This document shows positions 17,140-25,792 of a stretch of 30,414 nucleotides of DNA, piece after piece. The notes below the pieces were generated by a model. That model worked only from the letters and a program-made list of their open reading frames with translations, ran no database searches and was not told where the DNA came from. Source of the stretch: UBA349 sp964444115 (GTDB lineage: Archaea; Methanobacteriota; Methanobacteria; Methanobacteriales; Methanobacteriaceae); contig CAYUFT010000013.1 of NCBI GenBank assembly GCA_964444115.1, positions 1-30,414 on the forward strand, read 5' to 3'. Each line of letters starts with the position of its first letter. The stretch's first letter is position 1. Position numbers and translations under genes: made by a program.

Positions 17140-17442
17140 TTTTAAATATTTTTTTATCTAATTTTTCTAATTCATTATATATGATTAATTATGAAATAAT
17201 TGAATTTTTTATTTTAACATTATATTATGGTTTAATATAGCTTAAAATAGATTATTTAACACATATTTTTAGAAATATGGGCCTAGAATATTCTATTTTA
17301 AAAATTATGCCATTTAAGCAAATATTTAAAAAAATATTTAAAAAATGAAATATTTAAAAATACTTAACTTAGATTAATAATAGAAATTATGAAGTTAATT
17401 TATTATCCTGAATTTATTAGTATTATTGTTTGAGGCGATTTA
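17140..17442. other. Spacer of 303 nt upstream of gpsA
   Basis: Very AT-rich. It holds T tracts just after the beta-helix gene (probable termination) and a three-copy AAATATTTAAAAA array at 17320-17360 before gpsA. No ORF is seen. Confidence 0.5.
17320..17360. repeat. Three tandem AAATATTTAAAAA elements upstream of gpsA
   Basis: Copies start at 17320, 17332 and 17348, 12 and 16 nt apart. Each resembles a TATA-like element with its own short palindrome (AAATATTT). They lie 83-123 nt before the gpsA start: possible promoter or operator array, or a simple AT-rich repeat. Confidence 0.45.
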
Positions 17443-18414
17443 ATGAGTTTAAAAGTTTCTGTTATTGGGGCGGGTGGATTAGGAACTGCCATCGCTCAAC
17501 TTATTTCAGTTAATGTGGATTTTGTTTATTTGTATGCTAGGCGTAGAGAAGTTGCAGAAGAGATTTCTAAAACTGGATATAACAGTGAATATTATCCTAA
17601 TTTAAAATTAGCTAGCAATATTATTCCTATAAATGATTTTGAAACTATTGGGTCCTCTGATATTCTATTTTTATGTGTTCCATCATCCGGAATTCGATCC
17701 ACATTAAAAGAGATATCTAAACACATATCGGATAATTGTATATTGGTAAGCACTGCAAAAGGGATAGAATATCCTTCATTAAAGACTATGAGTGGAATAA
17801 TAGCCGAATATTTTGACAGATCTCCGGTTGTATTTTCAGGTCCTAATTTTGCTTTTGAAATTGCCCTTTCCTTGTTTACGGCAGCCAATATATCATCTAA
17901 TAATTCAAAGAATCTTGATTTAGTAAAAAAAGTTTTAACTACTGATAAATTCAATGTTAAAGTTAATGAAGATATCATTGGAACTGAATGCTGTGGTGTA
18001 ATAAAAAATATAAATGCCATTGCTTATGGTATTTGTGAAGGAATGAATATCAATGATAATGCTCGCTACGCTGTTTTAACTAAAGGATTCAATGAAACTA
18101 AAGATATAATTGAGGCCATGGGCGGTAAAAGATCTACTGTGGATGATTATTGTGGATTTGGCGACCTGGTTTTAACTTCCACATCCCGTGAAAGCAGAAA
18201 TCATACTCTGGGAATGTTATATGGTCAACGAATTGTAGTTGATGAAAAGGCATCAGGCATACTATTCGAAGGTAAGAATTCCATAATGGCTATCAAAGAA
18301 CTTTGTGATAAGAATTCAGTCAACAGTGTGATTGTAAATTTTGTATATGATGTTATGGTGAACCTTATACCTCCTAAAATAGCTTTTAAGAAATTATGGG
18401 ATGAAATGGATTAA
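17443..18414 (+). CDS. gpsA: Glycerol-3-phosphate dehydrogenase [NAD(P)+], bacterial GpsA type
   Basis: Reduces dihydroxyacetone phosphate to sn-glycerol 3-phosphate in the cytosol. At 323 residues it has the usual GpsA length. The Rossmann motif is GAGGLG (9-14); STAKGIE (103-109, K106) and GPNFAFEIA (133-141) match the family blocks; GVIKNINAIAYG (185-196) has the catalytic Lys K188; NDNARYAVLTKG (204-215) and GFGDLVLTSTSRESRN (238-253) complete the substrate site. This is not the archaeal sn-glycerol-1-phosphate dehydrogenase (EgsA), which is unrelated. ATG 17443 has GAGGCGAT upstream. The nucleotidyltransferase follows after 51 nt, so the two are probably one operon. Context of glycerophosphotransferases suggests G3P is made for a surface polymer rather than for lipids (inference). 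Confidence 0.92.
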   Translation: MSLKVSVIGAGGLGTAIAQLISVNVDFVYLYARRREVAEEISKTGYNSEYYPNLKLASNIIPINDFETIGSSDILFLCVPSSGIRSTLKEISKHISDNCILVSTAKGIEYPSLKTMSGIIAEYFDRSPVVFSGPNFAFEIALSLFTAANISSNNSKNLDLVKKVLTTDKFNVKVNEDIIGTECCGVIKNINAIAYGICEGMNINDNARYAVLTKGFNETKDIIEAMGGKRSTVDDYCGFGDLVLTSTSRESRNHTLGMLYGQRIVVDEKASGILFEGKNSIMAIKELCDKNSVNSVIVNFVYDVMVNLIPPKIAFKKLWDEMD

Positions 18415-18465
18415 GTTATAGTATTAAACTTATTAAATAATATAAATTTTTTATAAGGTGATTTA

Positions 18466-19188
18466 ATGATAGCAATAATATTAGCAGCCGGAACAGGCAC
18501 TAGACTAATGCCACTAACCAAAGATATTCCTAAACCTTTACTTGAAATTGGGGATATAACTTTACTGGAACGCATGATGGTAAACTGCATATCTGGTGGA
18601 ATTAGTGAGTTTATCATAGTTGTGGGACACAAAAAAGAAAAAGTAATGGAAAAAATTGACTATCTACAAGATAAGTATTCGGTTAAAATATCTACGGTAC
18701 AGAATAAGAGATATTCTGAAACGAACACTTCTTGTTCTGTAAAATTAGCAACGAGCAATCTCGATGATGATATAATAATCATTAATGGAGATAATGTAGT
18801 TGATGAATTAATAATCTCGGGCTTAACTTCACTCAATAAAACGGCTTTGGTAGTTGATAATCATAAACAACTAAATGATGAGTCTTTCAAGTTAAGAATT
18901 AAAAATAACGAGATAATGGAAATCGGAAAGAATATTAATATAGAAAAATCTTCTGGAGAGTTTATAGGAATATCCAAAGTATCTAAAGATGATTTACCTT
19001 TGTTTAATTCTATTTTAGGCGAATTGGTGGCCGAAGATGTTCAAAACTATTATGATTTAGCTTATAAGAATTTGAGTAAAAAATCTAATATTGATTATTT
19101 CTATACCAATGGATTAAAATGGACAGAAATAGATGATAAAAACGACTGGGAGTATGCGCATAAACTCATTGAAGAGTTTGATAGCTAA
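18466..19188 (+). CDS. LicC-like nucleotidyltransferase, proposed CDP-glycerol (or other CDP-alcohol) synthesis
   Basis: A 240-residue enzyme of the GT-A nucleotidyltransferase fold. The signature LAAGTGTRLMPLT (6-18) and K23 in IPKPLLEI bind the NTP; NGDN (107-110) supplies the metal-binding Asp. The segment NKRYSETNTSCSVKLA (80-95) and the C-terminal WTEIDDKNDWEYA match the subfamily of CTP:phosphocholine (LicC) and inositol-phosphate cytidylyltransferases more than glucose-1-phosphate uridylyltransferases. The usual CDP-glycerol enzyme TagD is a different, shorter HIGH-superfamily protein and is not in the window. Next to gpsA, and with five CDP-glycerol-using domains downstream, activation of G3P with CTP is the simplest proposal; choline or another phospho-alcohol is possible. 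ATG 18466 has AAGGTGAT 3 nt upstream. Confidence 0.85.
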   Translation: MIAIILAAGTGTRLMPLTKDIPKPLLEIGDITLLERMMVNCISGGISEFIIVVGHKKEKVMEKIDYLQDKYSVKISTVQNKRYSETNTSCSVKLATSNLDDDIIIINGDNVVDELIISGLTSLNKTALVVDNHKQLNDESFKLRIKNNEIMEIGKNINIEKSSGEFIGISKVSKDDLPLFNSILGELVAEDVQNYYDLAYKNLSKKSNIDYFYTNGLKWTEIDDKNDWEYAHKLIEEFDS

Positions 19189-19329
19189 GTTTGTAAATAT
19201 TTTTTAACATGATCTTTATTTAATGGGTATTATATTGACTTAAATATTTAATTTATATCCATTATATTCAGATATATCCAATTATATCAATTTCTATTAC
19301 TTTTATTAATTTATTATTTTTTAAATAAA

Positions 19330-20823
19330 TTATATGCTTTCAAATAGCTCTATCCATTGCTTTTTTACTTTATCACTAGAAACATCCAAAACAGTATTTT
19401 GAATATTATCAAATTCACCATTCTTTAATCTTTTTTTACATTCAAGTATTTTGTCGGCAAATTCTTCAATATTGCCTTTTTTAATTAAATATCCATTTTT
19501 TCCATTAATGATCATATTTTTCGGCCCGTATTTTATATCAAAAGATATGCAGGGCACATTGAGGGCAATGCTTTCCATTATAGTTAAGGGGAATGCTTCG
19601 GTTTCACTGGTCAAGATGCTCATACCGGATTTCTTGATTTCTTGATGCACATCCGAGGTGAATCCTTTAAAATTAAAATTATTAAGGCCATATTCTTCAA
19701 CTTTAATATGTATCTCTTCTTCTAAGGAATTTTTATATCCAAATCCATAGAAGTCCAGATACAAATCAGGATCCTTCTCAGAGATTATTTTCATAATATC
19801 AATGGCCAAGTCCACCCTTTTTTTGGAATCAATACGGGATATCATGATTATTCTGTTGATATCTTTTTCAACATTTTCATTCAAAGCTGAAAAGTCGTGG
19901 AAATTAGGAATTACTTTTATATCGAGATCAAATACGCTTTGAATATCCTCTTTTTGCTGGTCAGTTAAAACTACTATTCGGTCAAATTTGAATTTTTCAA
20001 ATAAATCCCTAAAATTAGACTGAATTTTGTCTTTGTCATTATATGGCTTTGATAAATGGGTATTGTGCAGTGATGCTATCTTTTTTATACTTGGATCTAG
20101 ATTTGAGATGATATAATCTAGATTTTTTCCTTTTTCAGGGATATTTTTTAGATTTTCACTAAATAAGCTGAAAATAATTGGATTTTCAAATTTTTGAACA
20201 ATTTGATTAATTATATCTATGTAAAATTTGTTCATACCGATGTATTCTTTTCCGGTGTTGAAATTAATAGCTCGTAGCCATTCTCCCGTATCTTCATCAA
20301 TCCATACAGTTAAAAAGCATTTTTTATTCTTATCCACATATCGGTGCATGGTGGCCTTATTGTTTCTATATTCCACATATCTGGCTAAATTGCCTCTAAA
20401 ATCATATTCTTCCCTAAGATATCTTATTCTGCCAGGATGCAAATAATCAATAAACTCAAGCCGACCATTGTCAAGATTCGTATTTTTGGCCATTACATAG
20501 GTCCCATTGTCATAAAACCTGTAATTTTTCCCGGCTTTGATTTTTGTCAATTTTTTTTCATCTATTTTTAGTTTTTGTATTTTATGGGATGGATTTGGAT
20601 TTAGGTACTGAATAACATTTATAACTTCGATTTCCTCGGCTAGTTTCCCTTTATTTTTCATATTCATTACTACTTCAGCCAAATGTTTTTGATAGGATAA
20701 TACTAAAATAATTATTTCGTAGTTCTTTTCTTGACTCAAAAGGTTGGCCTTTTGAACAACTGCTTTTACTAATCCCCCGCGCTTCTCAGCCAGAGTATTA
20801 ACTGGAATAATTATTGTTTTCAT
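19330..20823 (-). CDS. GT4 glycosyltransferase resembling TarM/TagE (teichoic acid glycosyltransferase)
   Basis: A 497-residue GT-B enzyme. The N-terminal Rossmann half has NTLAEKRGGLVKAVVQKANLL (9-29; acceptor/donor Gly loop). Residues about 98-200 are a beta-rich insertion full of short strands and aromatic/NG turns (FYDNGTYVMAK, GRIRYLREEYDFRG, WLRAINFNTGKEY), as in the DUF1975 region of TarM and GtfA. The C-terminal half has the donor site: ISRIDSKKRVD (R330, K334/K335) and the E-x7-E motif TEAFPLTIME (E409, E417). Length matches S. aureus TarM (about 493). Known: TarM/TagE add sugars to wall teichoic acid; here glycosylation of the proposed polyol-phosphate polymer is inferred. An AGGATGAT site lies 2-3 nt before ATG 20823. 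It may be co-transcribed behind the 1039-residue gene (140 nt apart). Confidence 0.83.
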   Translation of the reverse strand: MKTIIIPVNTLAEKRGGLVKAVVQKANLLSQEKNYEIIILVLSYQKHLAEVVMNMKNKGKLAEEIEVINVIQYLNPNPSHKIQKLKIDEKKLTKIKAGKNYRFYDNGTYVMAKNTNLDNGRLEFIDYLHPGRIRYLREEYDFRGNLARYVEYRNNKATMHRYVDKNKKCFLTVWIDEDTGEWLRAINFNTGKEYIGMNKFYIDIINQIVQKFENPIIFSLFSENLKNIPEKGKNLDYIISNLDPSIKKIASLHNTHLSKPYNDKDKIQSNFRDLFEKFKFDRIVVLTDQQKEDIQSVFDLDIKVIPNFHDFSALNENVEKDINRIIMISRIDSKKRVDLAIDIMKIISEKDPDLYLDFYGFGYKNSLEEEIHIKVEEYGLNNFNFKGFTSDVHQEIKKSGMSILTSETEAFPLTIMESIALNVPCISFDIKYGPKNMIINGKNGYLIKKGNIEEFADKILECKKRLKNGEFDNIQNTVLDVSSDKVKKQWIELFESI

Positions 20824-20963
20824 ATTATCATCCTTTAAAATTTTACCATCTAATCCACACTTAAATTAAAAATATTGAATTACATGATCTTATTGAATAA
20901 TTAGGTCATTATGCCTATTGAATAGTATTTTAATTAGTTTTATTGGACCTTATTCTATGGGCC

Positions 20964-23900
20964 CTATTTCAATAGGACTTTTTTTACAATTCTATTTGCA
21001 GCATTACCATCATCAAATGGAGCATATTCTTGTTTGAATTTTGATAATTTTGACTTATATTGTATTTTAATATCTTCAATGTTATTTATGGCCTCAAAAA
21101 GCTCTTTTTGAGTTTTAACAATTGCACCTGGAACTTCTTTTTCATAGTCTAAGTATGAACCCCGGATATCATTCTGATATTCTTCTAAATCATAAGCATA
21201 GAACAAAATGGGCCGCTCTAAAACTGCATAATCAAACATGACTGATGAATAATCGGTTATTAGTATGTCAGTCATTAAAAATAGGTCTTGTATATCAGGA
21301 TATGAAGACACATTTATAATATTTTTTTTATATTCATCGGGTATTTCAATATCAGAACTCATAGTAACGTGCATGCGCATTAAAAGAACATATTCGTTCC
21401 CGAATTTTTCACTAAACTTTTTAAAATCTATTTTTATGTCTGTTTCAAATTTTTTTTCAACTTTTTTAGTATCTCTAAATGTGGGAGCATAGAGAATTAT
21501 TTTTTTAGAGCGGGGTATGGAATATGTATTTCTAATTTTATTAACTATTAGGTCTTTTTCAGGGTTATTAACTAGAATATCATTACGAGGATATCCCTCT
21601 TCTAAAACAGGCCCATCATATCTAAATGCAGTTCTAAAATGCTTGGTGGCATAGCTATTTTGCGAAATCAAATAGCTCCACTGGTTCTTAGCATTCTCAA
21701 CACGTTCAATATAACCTTTTTCCCGACCATGGACCTCTTTAAGATCAAACAACATCTTTTTTAGAGGTGTTCCATGCCATGTTTGCAGATAAGTCGTTTT
21801 CTTTCTTTTAGTGATGTAGGTGGGAAAATTTTGATTATTTATCCAGTACTTTGATGTGGCCAAATAGTAATAGTACTCTGGTGATAACCGCTTTACGACT
21901 TTAGTGCTCATGGGATGGATGAAAGAGGTTTTATCATAAAACCATACACATTCGGCACCGGGCTTGATTTTTAATAATTCTTCATATATCACTCGAGGAG
22001 AATCAGAATACTGTACTCCTACTCCACTTTCGAAAACGTATCTTTCTTTTAAGGGCAATAACTTAAAGAGTTTATAGAGAACTTTCATTATGGGGAAATA
22101 AACTTTACTTCTTCTAAAGAAGTTATATCCTTTTCTATATTTCTCTGCAGATCTAATTTTTTGAGTTAAAGAGAGTTTAACATTGTAATTCTCAACTTCA
22201 TTATAAATACGCTCGCAATTTTTAGTATCTTTATATTTCAATAATTTATTCACTCTTTTTTGATTTTCAGGAGATATTTGGAAGTTATTTTTTATAACTT
22301 GCTGGAATTTATTAATCAGGTCTTCTTCATTACTGACTATATCTCCGGGCAATTCTCGTTCTAAATCAAGATGGGAACCTTCTTTTCCCAGAAACCTTTC
22401 CTGATCAAACTGATAATAAATTACAGGCTTATCTAAAAAAGAAAAATCAAAAGCAACACTGGAATAATCGGTAATCATTACCATACTTTCTTTTATTAAT
22501 TTTTGAACGTCAATTTCGCCTTGTAAGACCATTTTGACATCATTACTGGTAAAAAATGAGCTGTACTGCTGCATGTTGGGGTGTAAATAAAAGACGATTT
22601 CTATTTCATTTTGCTTACACATATCTAAAAATTCTTTATTGGAAATTAAGCTCTGGTATTTTTTGAAATACTCTGATTCTAGGAATAGATCTATGTTTTG
22701 GAGCCAATCACGCCAGGTAGGAATTATCAGTACTTGTTTTTTAAGTTCAAGATCATCAGCAAATAAGGAATCAAATCTAGATAAACCAGTTAGTTTTACT
22801 TGTTCTTCAGGGAACTCTAAATCTTCCATAACGATTTGTTTTTCTCTTTCTGTACTTACAATGAATATATCTGCGTCAAATTGTTCCTTCTGGTTTAAAT
22901 ATATCTTATTAAGATTTTTTACTCCTAAAACGCCGTGCTGTAGGAATATTTTTTTGGCCTTAATTTTAGACATGAATTCTCTGTTCCGCAAAGGGTAGAG
23001 ATAATCAATATGGTGTGATCCAAAGAAATGAGTGGCCTTTAAACATATTTCAAAGTGTTCTCTTGTTTTAAAATTTATAACATTCCCTAAATGTTTTACA
23101 TTTTCATATTCGGGGGAATCAAAATCGATTATATAATATGCATCCTTTTCAGGATGGTTCTTCCGCACATATTCAAAAAATGCCTTTCCAGTATCCTGTG
23201 CCTTATAGGGTCGCTCTCCAATTACCCAGATTTCTTTATTTTTATCTGGTTTAACATGTTCTATACCTTGGAGAATGCTATTATCAATTCTTTCAATGCG
23301 CAAGGATATATTTGTCCCGGAAAAAGTAAGATATGGTGAAATAAATAATGTTTCTTTATCATATTTGAGAACATGGTCTTTCATACCTCTTCTTTTTATA
23401 AATCGGGTTTTACCAAACCGCATTTTAATGGGTTCTGGATACCCATCCAGATAAAGATACATGAAAAAATCATAAACGTCCTCTTTCACTTTAGAATCAA
23501 TTATCATCTGGGATGAAAGCTCAAAGGTGTCGTGATACTTTCCAATTTTTTTATAACTTACCGGAAATGTAAATTTTGAGAATTCTCTCCCTTCTAATGC
23601 CAATTCTAATCTTCTAACTGGCAATAAATAGGTCATTAGTTTTCCCTGCAAGGTCATGGTTTCTTCATGGTATTTAATGGATGCTAAATCATTATCCCGG
23701 GTCCATTTGAAATCTTTTAAATTAGGGGTAACGACTAAAATAAAGTTTCTTTTTGATGTTTGATGGGGAATAATAAAATTATCTGCAATTTTTTTCACAG
23801 AACCCTTCAACATCTTGAATTTTTCAAATTTTGCAAAATTAGTAAGTTCGCTCTGACCTTTTTTATTAATAAAAGAAAAAAAGAAGCTAATTATCCCGGT

Positions 23901-24083
23901 TCTACCTTCTTTAAATAGAGAATTAGGTAAATTAAATGTATAATAGTCATCCTTTTTGATCACATCAAAGGATTTTTTTTCTCCAAAAATGTCAACAATT
24001 ATATTCTGGACTTTAATCTCTTTGGCAACCTTGAATTTGAGCAATAAATCATCAGTATAATCAATAATTAATTCATCTTTCAT
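20964..24083 (-). CDS. Tandem two-domain CDP-glycerol glycerophosphotransferase (TagF/TarL-like fusion)
   Basis: A 1039-residue protein with three parts. Residues 1-280 are a beta-rich domain like that in front of some TarF/TarL-type enzymes. Residues about 285-620 are a first glycerophosphotransferase domain: LQHGVLGVKN (H383), FYLHPN (H501), ITDYSS (537-542). Residues about 675-1039 are a second one: WHGTPLKK (H770), RMHVT (H905), ITDYSS (942-947). Both domains keep the two His known to be essential in TagF, plus the TDYSS nucleotide-binding loop, so both look active. The second resembles the single-domain genes at 24375 and 25793; the first is more distant. Known: the family transfers polyol phosphate from CDP-glycerol or CDP-ribitol to a growing chain on the membrane. 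AAAAGGGAT lies 5 nt before ATG 24083. It is divergent from the three plus-strand members. Confidence 0.9.
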   Translation of the reverse strand: MKDELIIDYTDDLLLKFKVAKEIKVQNIIVDIFGEKKSFDVIKKDDYYTFNLPNSLFKEGRTGIISFFFSFINKKGQSELTNFAKFEKFKMLKGSVKKIADNFIIPHQTSKRNFILVVTPNLKDFKWTRDNDLASIKYHEETMTLQGKLMTYLLPVRRLELALEGREFSKFTFPVSYKKIGKYHDTFELSSQMIIDSKVKEDVYDFFMYLYLDGYPEPIKMRFGKTRFIKRRGMKDHVLKYDKETLFISPYLTFSGTNISLRIERIDNSILQGIEHVKPDKNKEIWVIGERPYKAQDTGKAFFEYVRKNHPEKDAYYIIDFDSPEYENVKHLGNVINFKTREHFEICLKATHFFGSHHIDYLYPLRNREFMSKIKAKKIFLQHGVLGVKNLNKIYLNQKEQFDADIFIVSTEREKQIVMEDLEFPEEQVKLTGLSRFDSLFADDLELKKQVLIIPTWRDWLQNIDLFLESEYFKKYQSLISNKEFLDMCKQNEIEIVFYLHPNMQQYSSFFTSNDVKMVLQGEIDVQKLIKESMVMITDYSSVAFDFSFLDKPVIYYQFDQERFLGKEGSHLDLERELPGDIVSNEEDLINKFQQVIKNNFQISPENQKRVNKLLKYKDTKNCERIYNEVENYNVKLSLTQKIRSAEKYRKGYNFFRRSKVYFPIMKVLYKLFKLLPLKERYVFESGVGVQYSDSPRVIYEELLKIKPGAECVWFYDKTSFIHPMSTKVVKRLSPEYYYYLATSKYWINNQNFPTYITKRKKTTYLQTWHGTPLKKMLFDLKEVHGREKGYIERVENAKNQWSYLISQNSYATKHFRTAFRYDGPVLEEGYPRNDILVNNPEKDLIVNKIRNTYSIPRSKKIILYAPTFRDTKKVEKKFETDIKIDFKKFSEKFGNEYVLLMRMHVTMSSDIEIPDEYKKNIINVSSYPDIQDLFLMTDILITDYSSVMFDYAVLERPILFYAYDLEEYQNDIRGSYLDYEKEVPGAIVKTQKELFEAINNIEDIKIQYKSKLSKFKQEYAPFDDGNAANRIVKKVLLK

Positions 24084-24374
24084 TTTTAATCCCTTTTTAT
24101 ACTTTGGAGCTTATTTTTTGAATATATTAATTAGTTAGAGTTTATAAATAGTTATTTTAATAATTAATATTATCTAATGATAACCTCTTTATAGATTATC
24201 CTTCCAGATTTAAAACAAATAAAAATATATTTTATAGCTTATTTAAATTATGTTATTAGTGGTTAATTAATCTATATTTCAAGTAAATTTATAATTTAGG
24301 TAAATTAATACTTTAAATGGGTTTTATTAGCTTTTAATAATTTATATTTTGATTAGATCAATAATTGTGGTATT
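24084..24374. promoter_or_regulatory. Divergent promoter region between glycerophosphotransferase genes
   Basis: A 291-nt AT-rich spacer with no ORF. TTTATATT at 24341-24348 lies 27-34 nt before ATG 24375 (very short leader or leaderless). On the minus strand a GTATAAAAAGG box lies just before ATG 24083. Both arms of the cluster are probably controlled from here. Confidence 0.45.
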
Positions 24375-25601
24375 ATGAGTGGAAATATTAAAGAATTTAT
24401 TAAAAATTATATTATTCTACCGGGATATGCTCTTTTCAGGAAATTACCTGTAAAAAATGATTTAATTATCTTTGAAAGCAATATGGGCCGTAATTACAGT
24501 GGAAATCCCAAACACATTTATGAAGAAATGATTAGAATGGGGTTGGATAAGGAATTGGAATGTATTTGGGTACTGGAAGATACTAATACTGAAATTCCAG
24601 GCAAGGCTAAAAAAATAAAAAGGAGCAGATTATCTTATTATTATAATATGGCTCGGGCCAAAATATGGGTATTTGATACCCGGGACCCACCTTCTATCAA
24701 AAAAAGAGATCAAGGTTATTATATACAAACTTGGCATGGAACACCTCTTAAAAAGCTTGGAATGGATATGGGTGATGTTTTCATGGCAGGTAATATGGAT
24801 ATAACTGATTACAAGCGTAATTTATATAATGATACTCAAAAATGGGATTTTTTGCTTTCCCAAAATGAATTCTCTAGTGAGATATTTAAAAAGGCCTTTG
24901 CCTTTGGTGATGAATTCTCCAGCTTCCAGGAGATATGGACTTATGGATATCCTAGAAATGACGTTTTAACCAATAATAATAACCAAGAGGACATAAAAAA
25001 ATTAAAGGAAGAATTGGGCATCCCTAAGGACAAAAAAGTATTGCTCTATGCCCCTACTTGGAGAGACAACGAGTTTCACCGGCAAAGTATATATAAATTT
25101 GTCACAGCATTAGATTTTGATTTATTAAAGGAAAATCTGGCGGAGGATTATGTTATAATTGTCAAATATCATTATTTGGTGGTAGAAAATATTGATTGGT
25201 CTGATTATGCTGGATTTGTATACACTTTTGAAGCAGATCAAGACATATCTGACCTTTATCTGGTTTCAGATATGCTAATAACTGACTATTCTTCAGTAAT
25301 GTTTGATTACTGTATTTTAAACAGGCCAATGTTCTTTTTCATGTATGATTTGGAATCATATAGGGATGAACTCAGAGGATTTTATTTTGATGTGCTAGAA
25401 GAGATACCAGGGCCTATTTCCAAAAAAACGGAAGAATTAATTGAAGATATTAAAAAATACGATTCTGAAATTTATAAGTCTAAATACGGCGCTTTTAAGG
25501 ATAAATATGTCAGATATGATGATGGTAAAGCTTCCAAAAGAGTAATTGATAAGATTTTGGAACTTAAAGATACAGATAAAGTAGCTGCTCGTAAAAACTA
25601 G
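24375..25601 (+). CDS. CDP-glycerol glycerophosphotransferase family protein (TagF-like), copy 1
   Basis: A 408-residue single-domain member. The N-terminal 25 residues are amphipathic/hydrophobic, fitting membrane association. Key motifs: FESNMGRNYSGNPKHIYEEM (33-52; acceptor-side motif), TWHGTPLKK (119-127, H121), YAPTWRD (225-231), KYHYLV (H266), and ITDYSSVMFDY (302-312). It has the two family His residues and the TDYSS loop, so activity is expected. It is clearly a paralogue of the next gene over its full length. There is no strong ribosome binding site; a TATA box at 24341-24348 suggests a very short leader. Role as polymerase versus primer-extender cannot be decided from sequence. Confidence 0.9.
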   Translation: MSGNIKEFIKNYIILPGYALFRKLPVKNDLIIFESNMGRNYSGNPKHIYEEMIRMGLDKELECIWVLEDTNTEIPGKAKKIKRSRLSYYYNMARAKIWVFDTRDPPSIKKRDQGYYIQTWHGTPLKKLGMDMGDVFMAGNMDITDYKRNLYNDTQKWDFLLSQNEFSSEIFKKAFAFGDEFSSFQEIWTYGYPRNDVLTNNNNQEDIKKLKEELGIPKDKKVLLYAPTWRDNEFHRQSIYKFVTALDFDLLKENLAEDYVIIVKYHYLVVENIDWSDYAGFVYTFEADQDISDLYLVSDMLITDYSSVMFDYCILNRPMFFFMYDLESYRDELRGFYFDVLEEIPGPISKKTEELIEDIKKYDSEIYKSKYGAFKDKYVRYDDGKASKRVIDKILELKDTDKVAARKN

Positions 25602-25792
25602 AAAAAAACACTATAAAATAAGAATTAGAAGAAAATTAACTGTTGCTACCATTTGAATTGAAATACATGTTCACCAATTGAACTAATAGTCTTATTTTAA
25701 TTCAACAAATCATATTTAAAAAATAAAATATTTAAACTAATTACTGAGCAAACCTATCTATTAAATAATCATATTTTAATTAAGGAGTTAGT

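Noticed and set aside
17592..18020. 142-codon minus-strand ORF inside gpsA
   Set aside because: Fully antisense to conserved GpsA motifs.
20824..20963. Inverted and direct fragments around TATTGAATA and GGGCCC in the spacer
   Set aside because: Arms are short and imperfect; not distinguishable from chance in this base composition.
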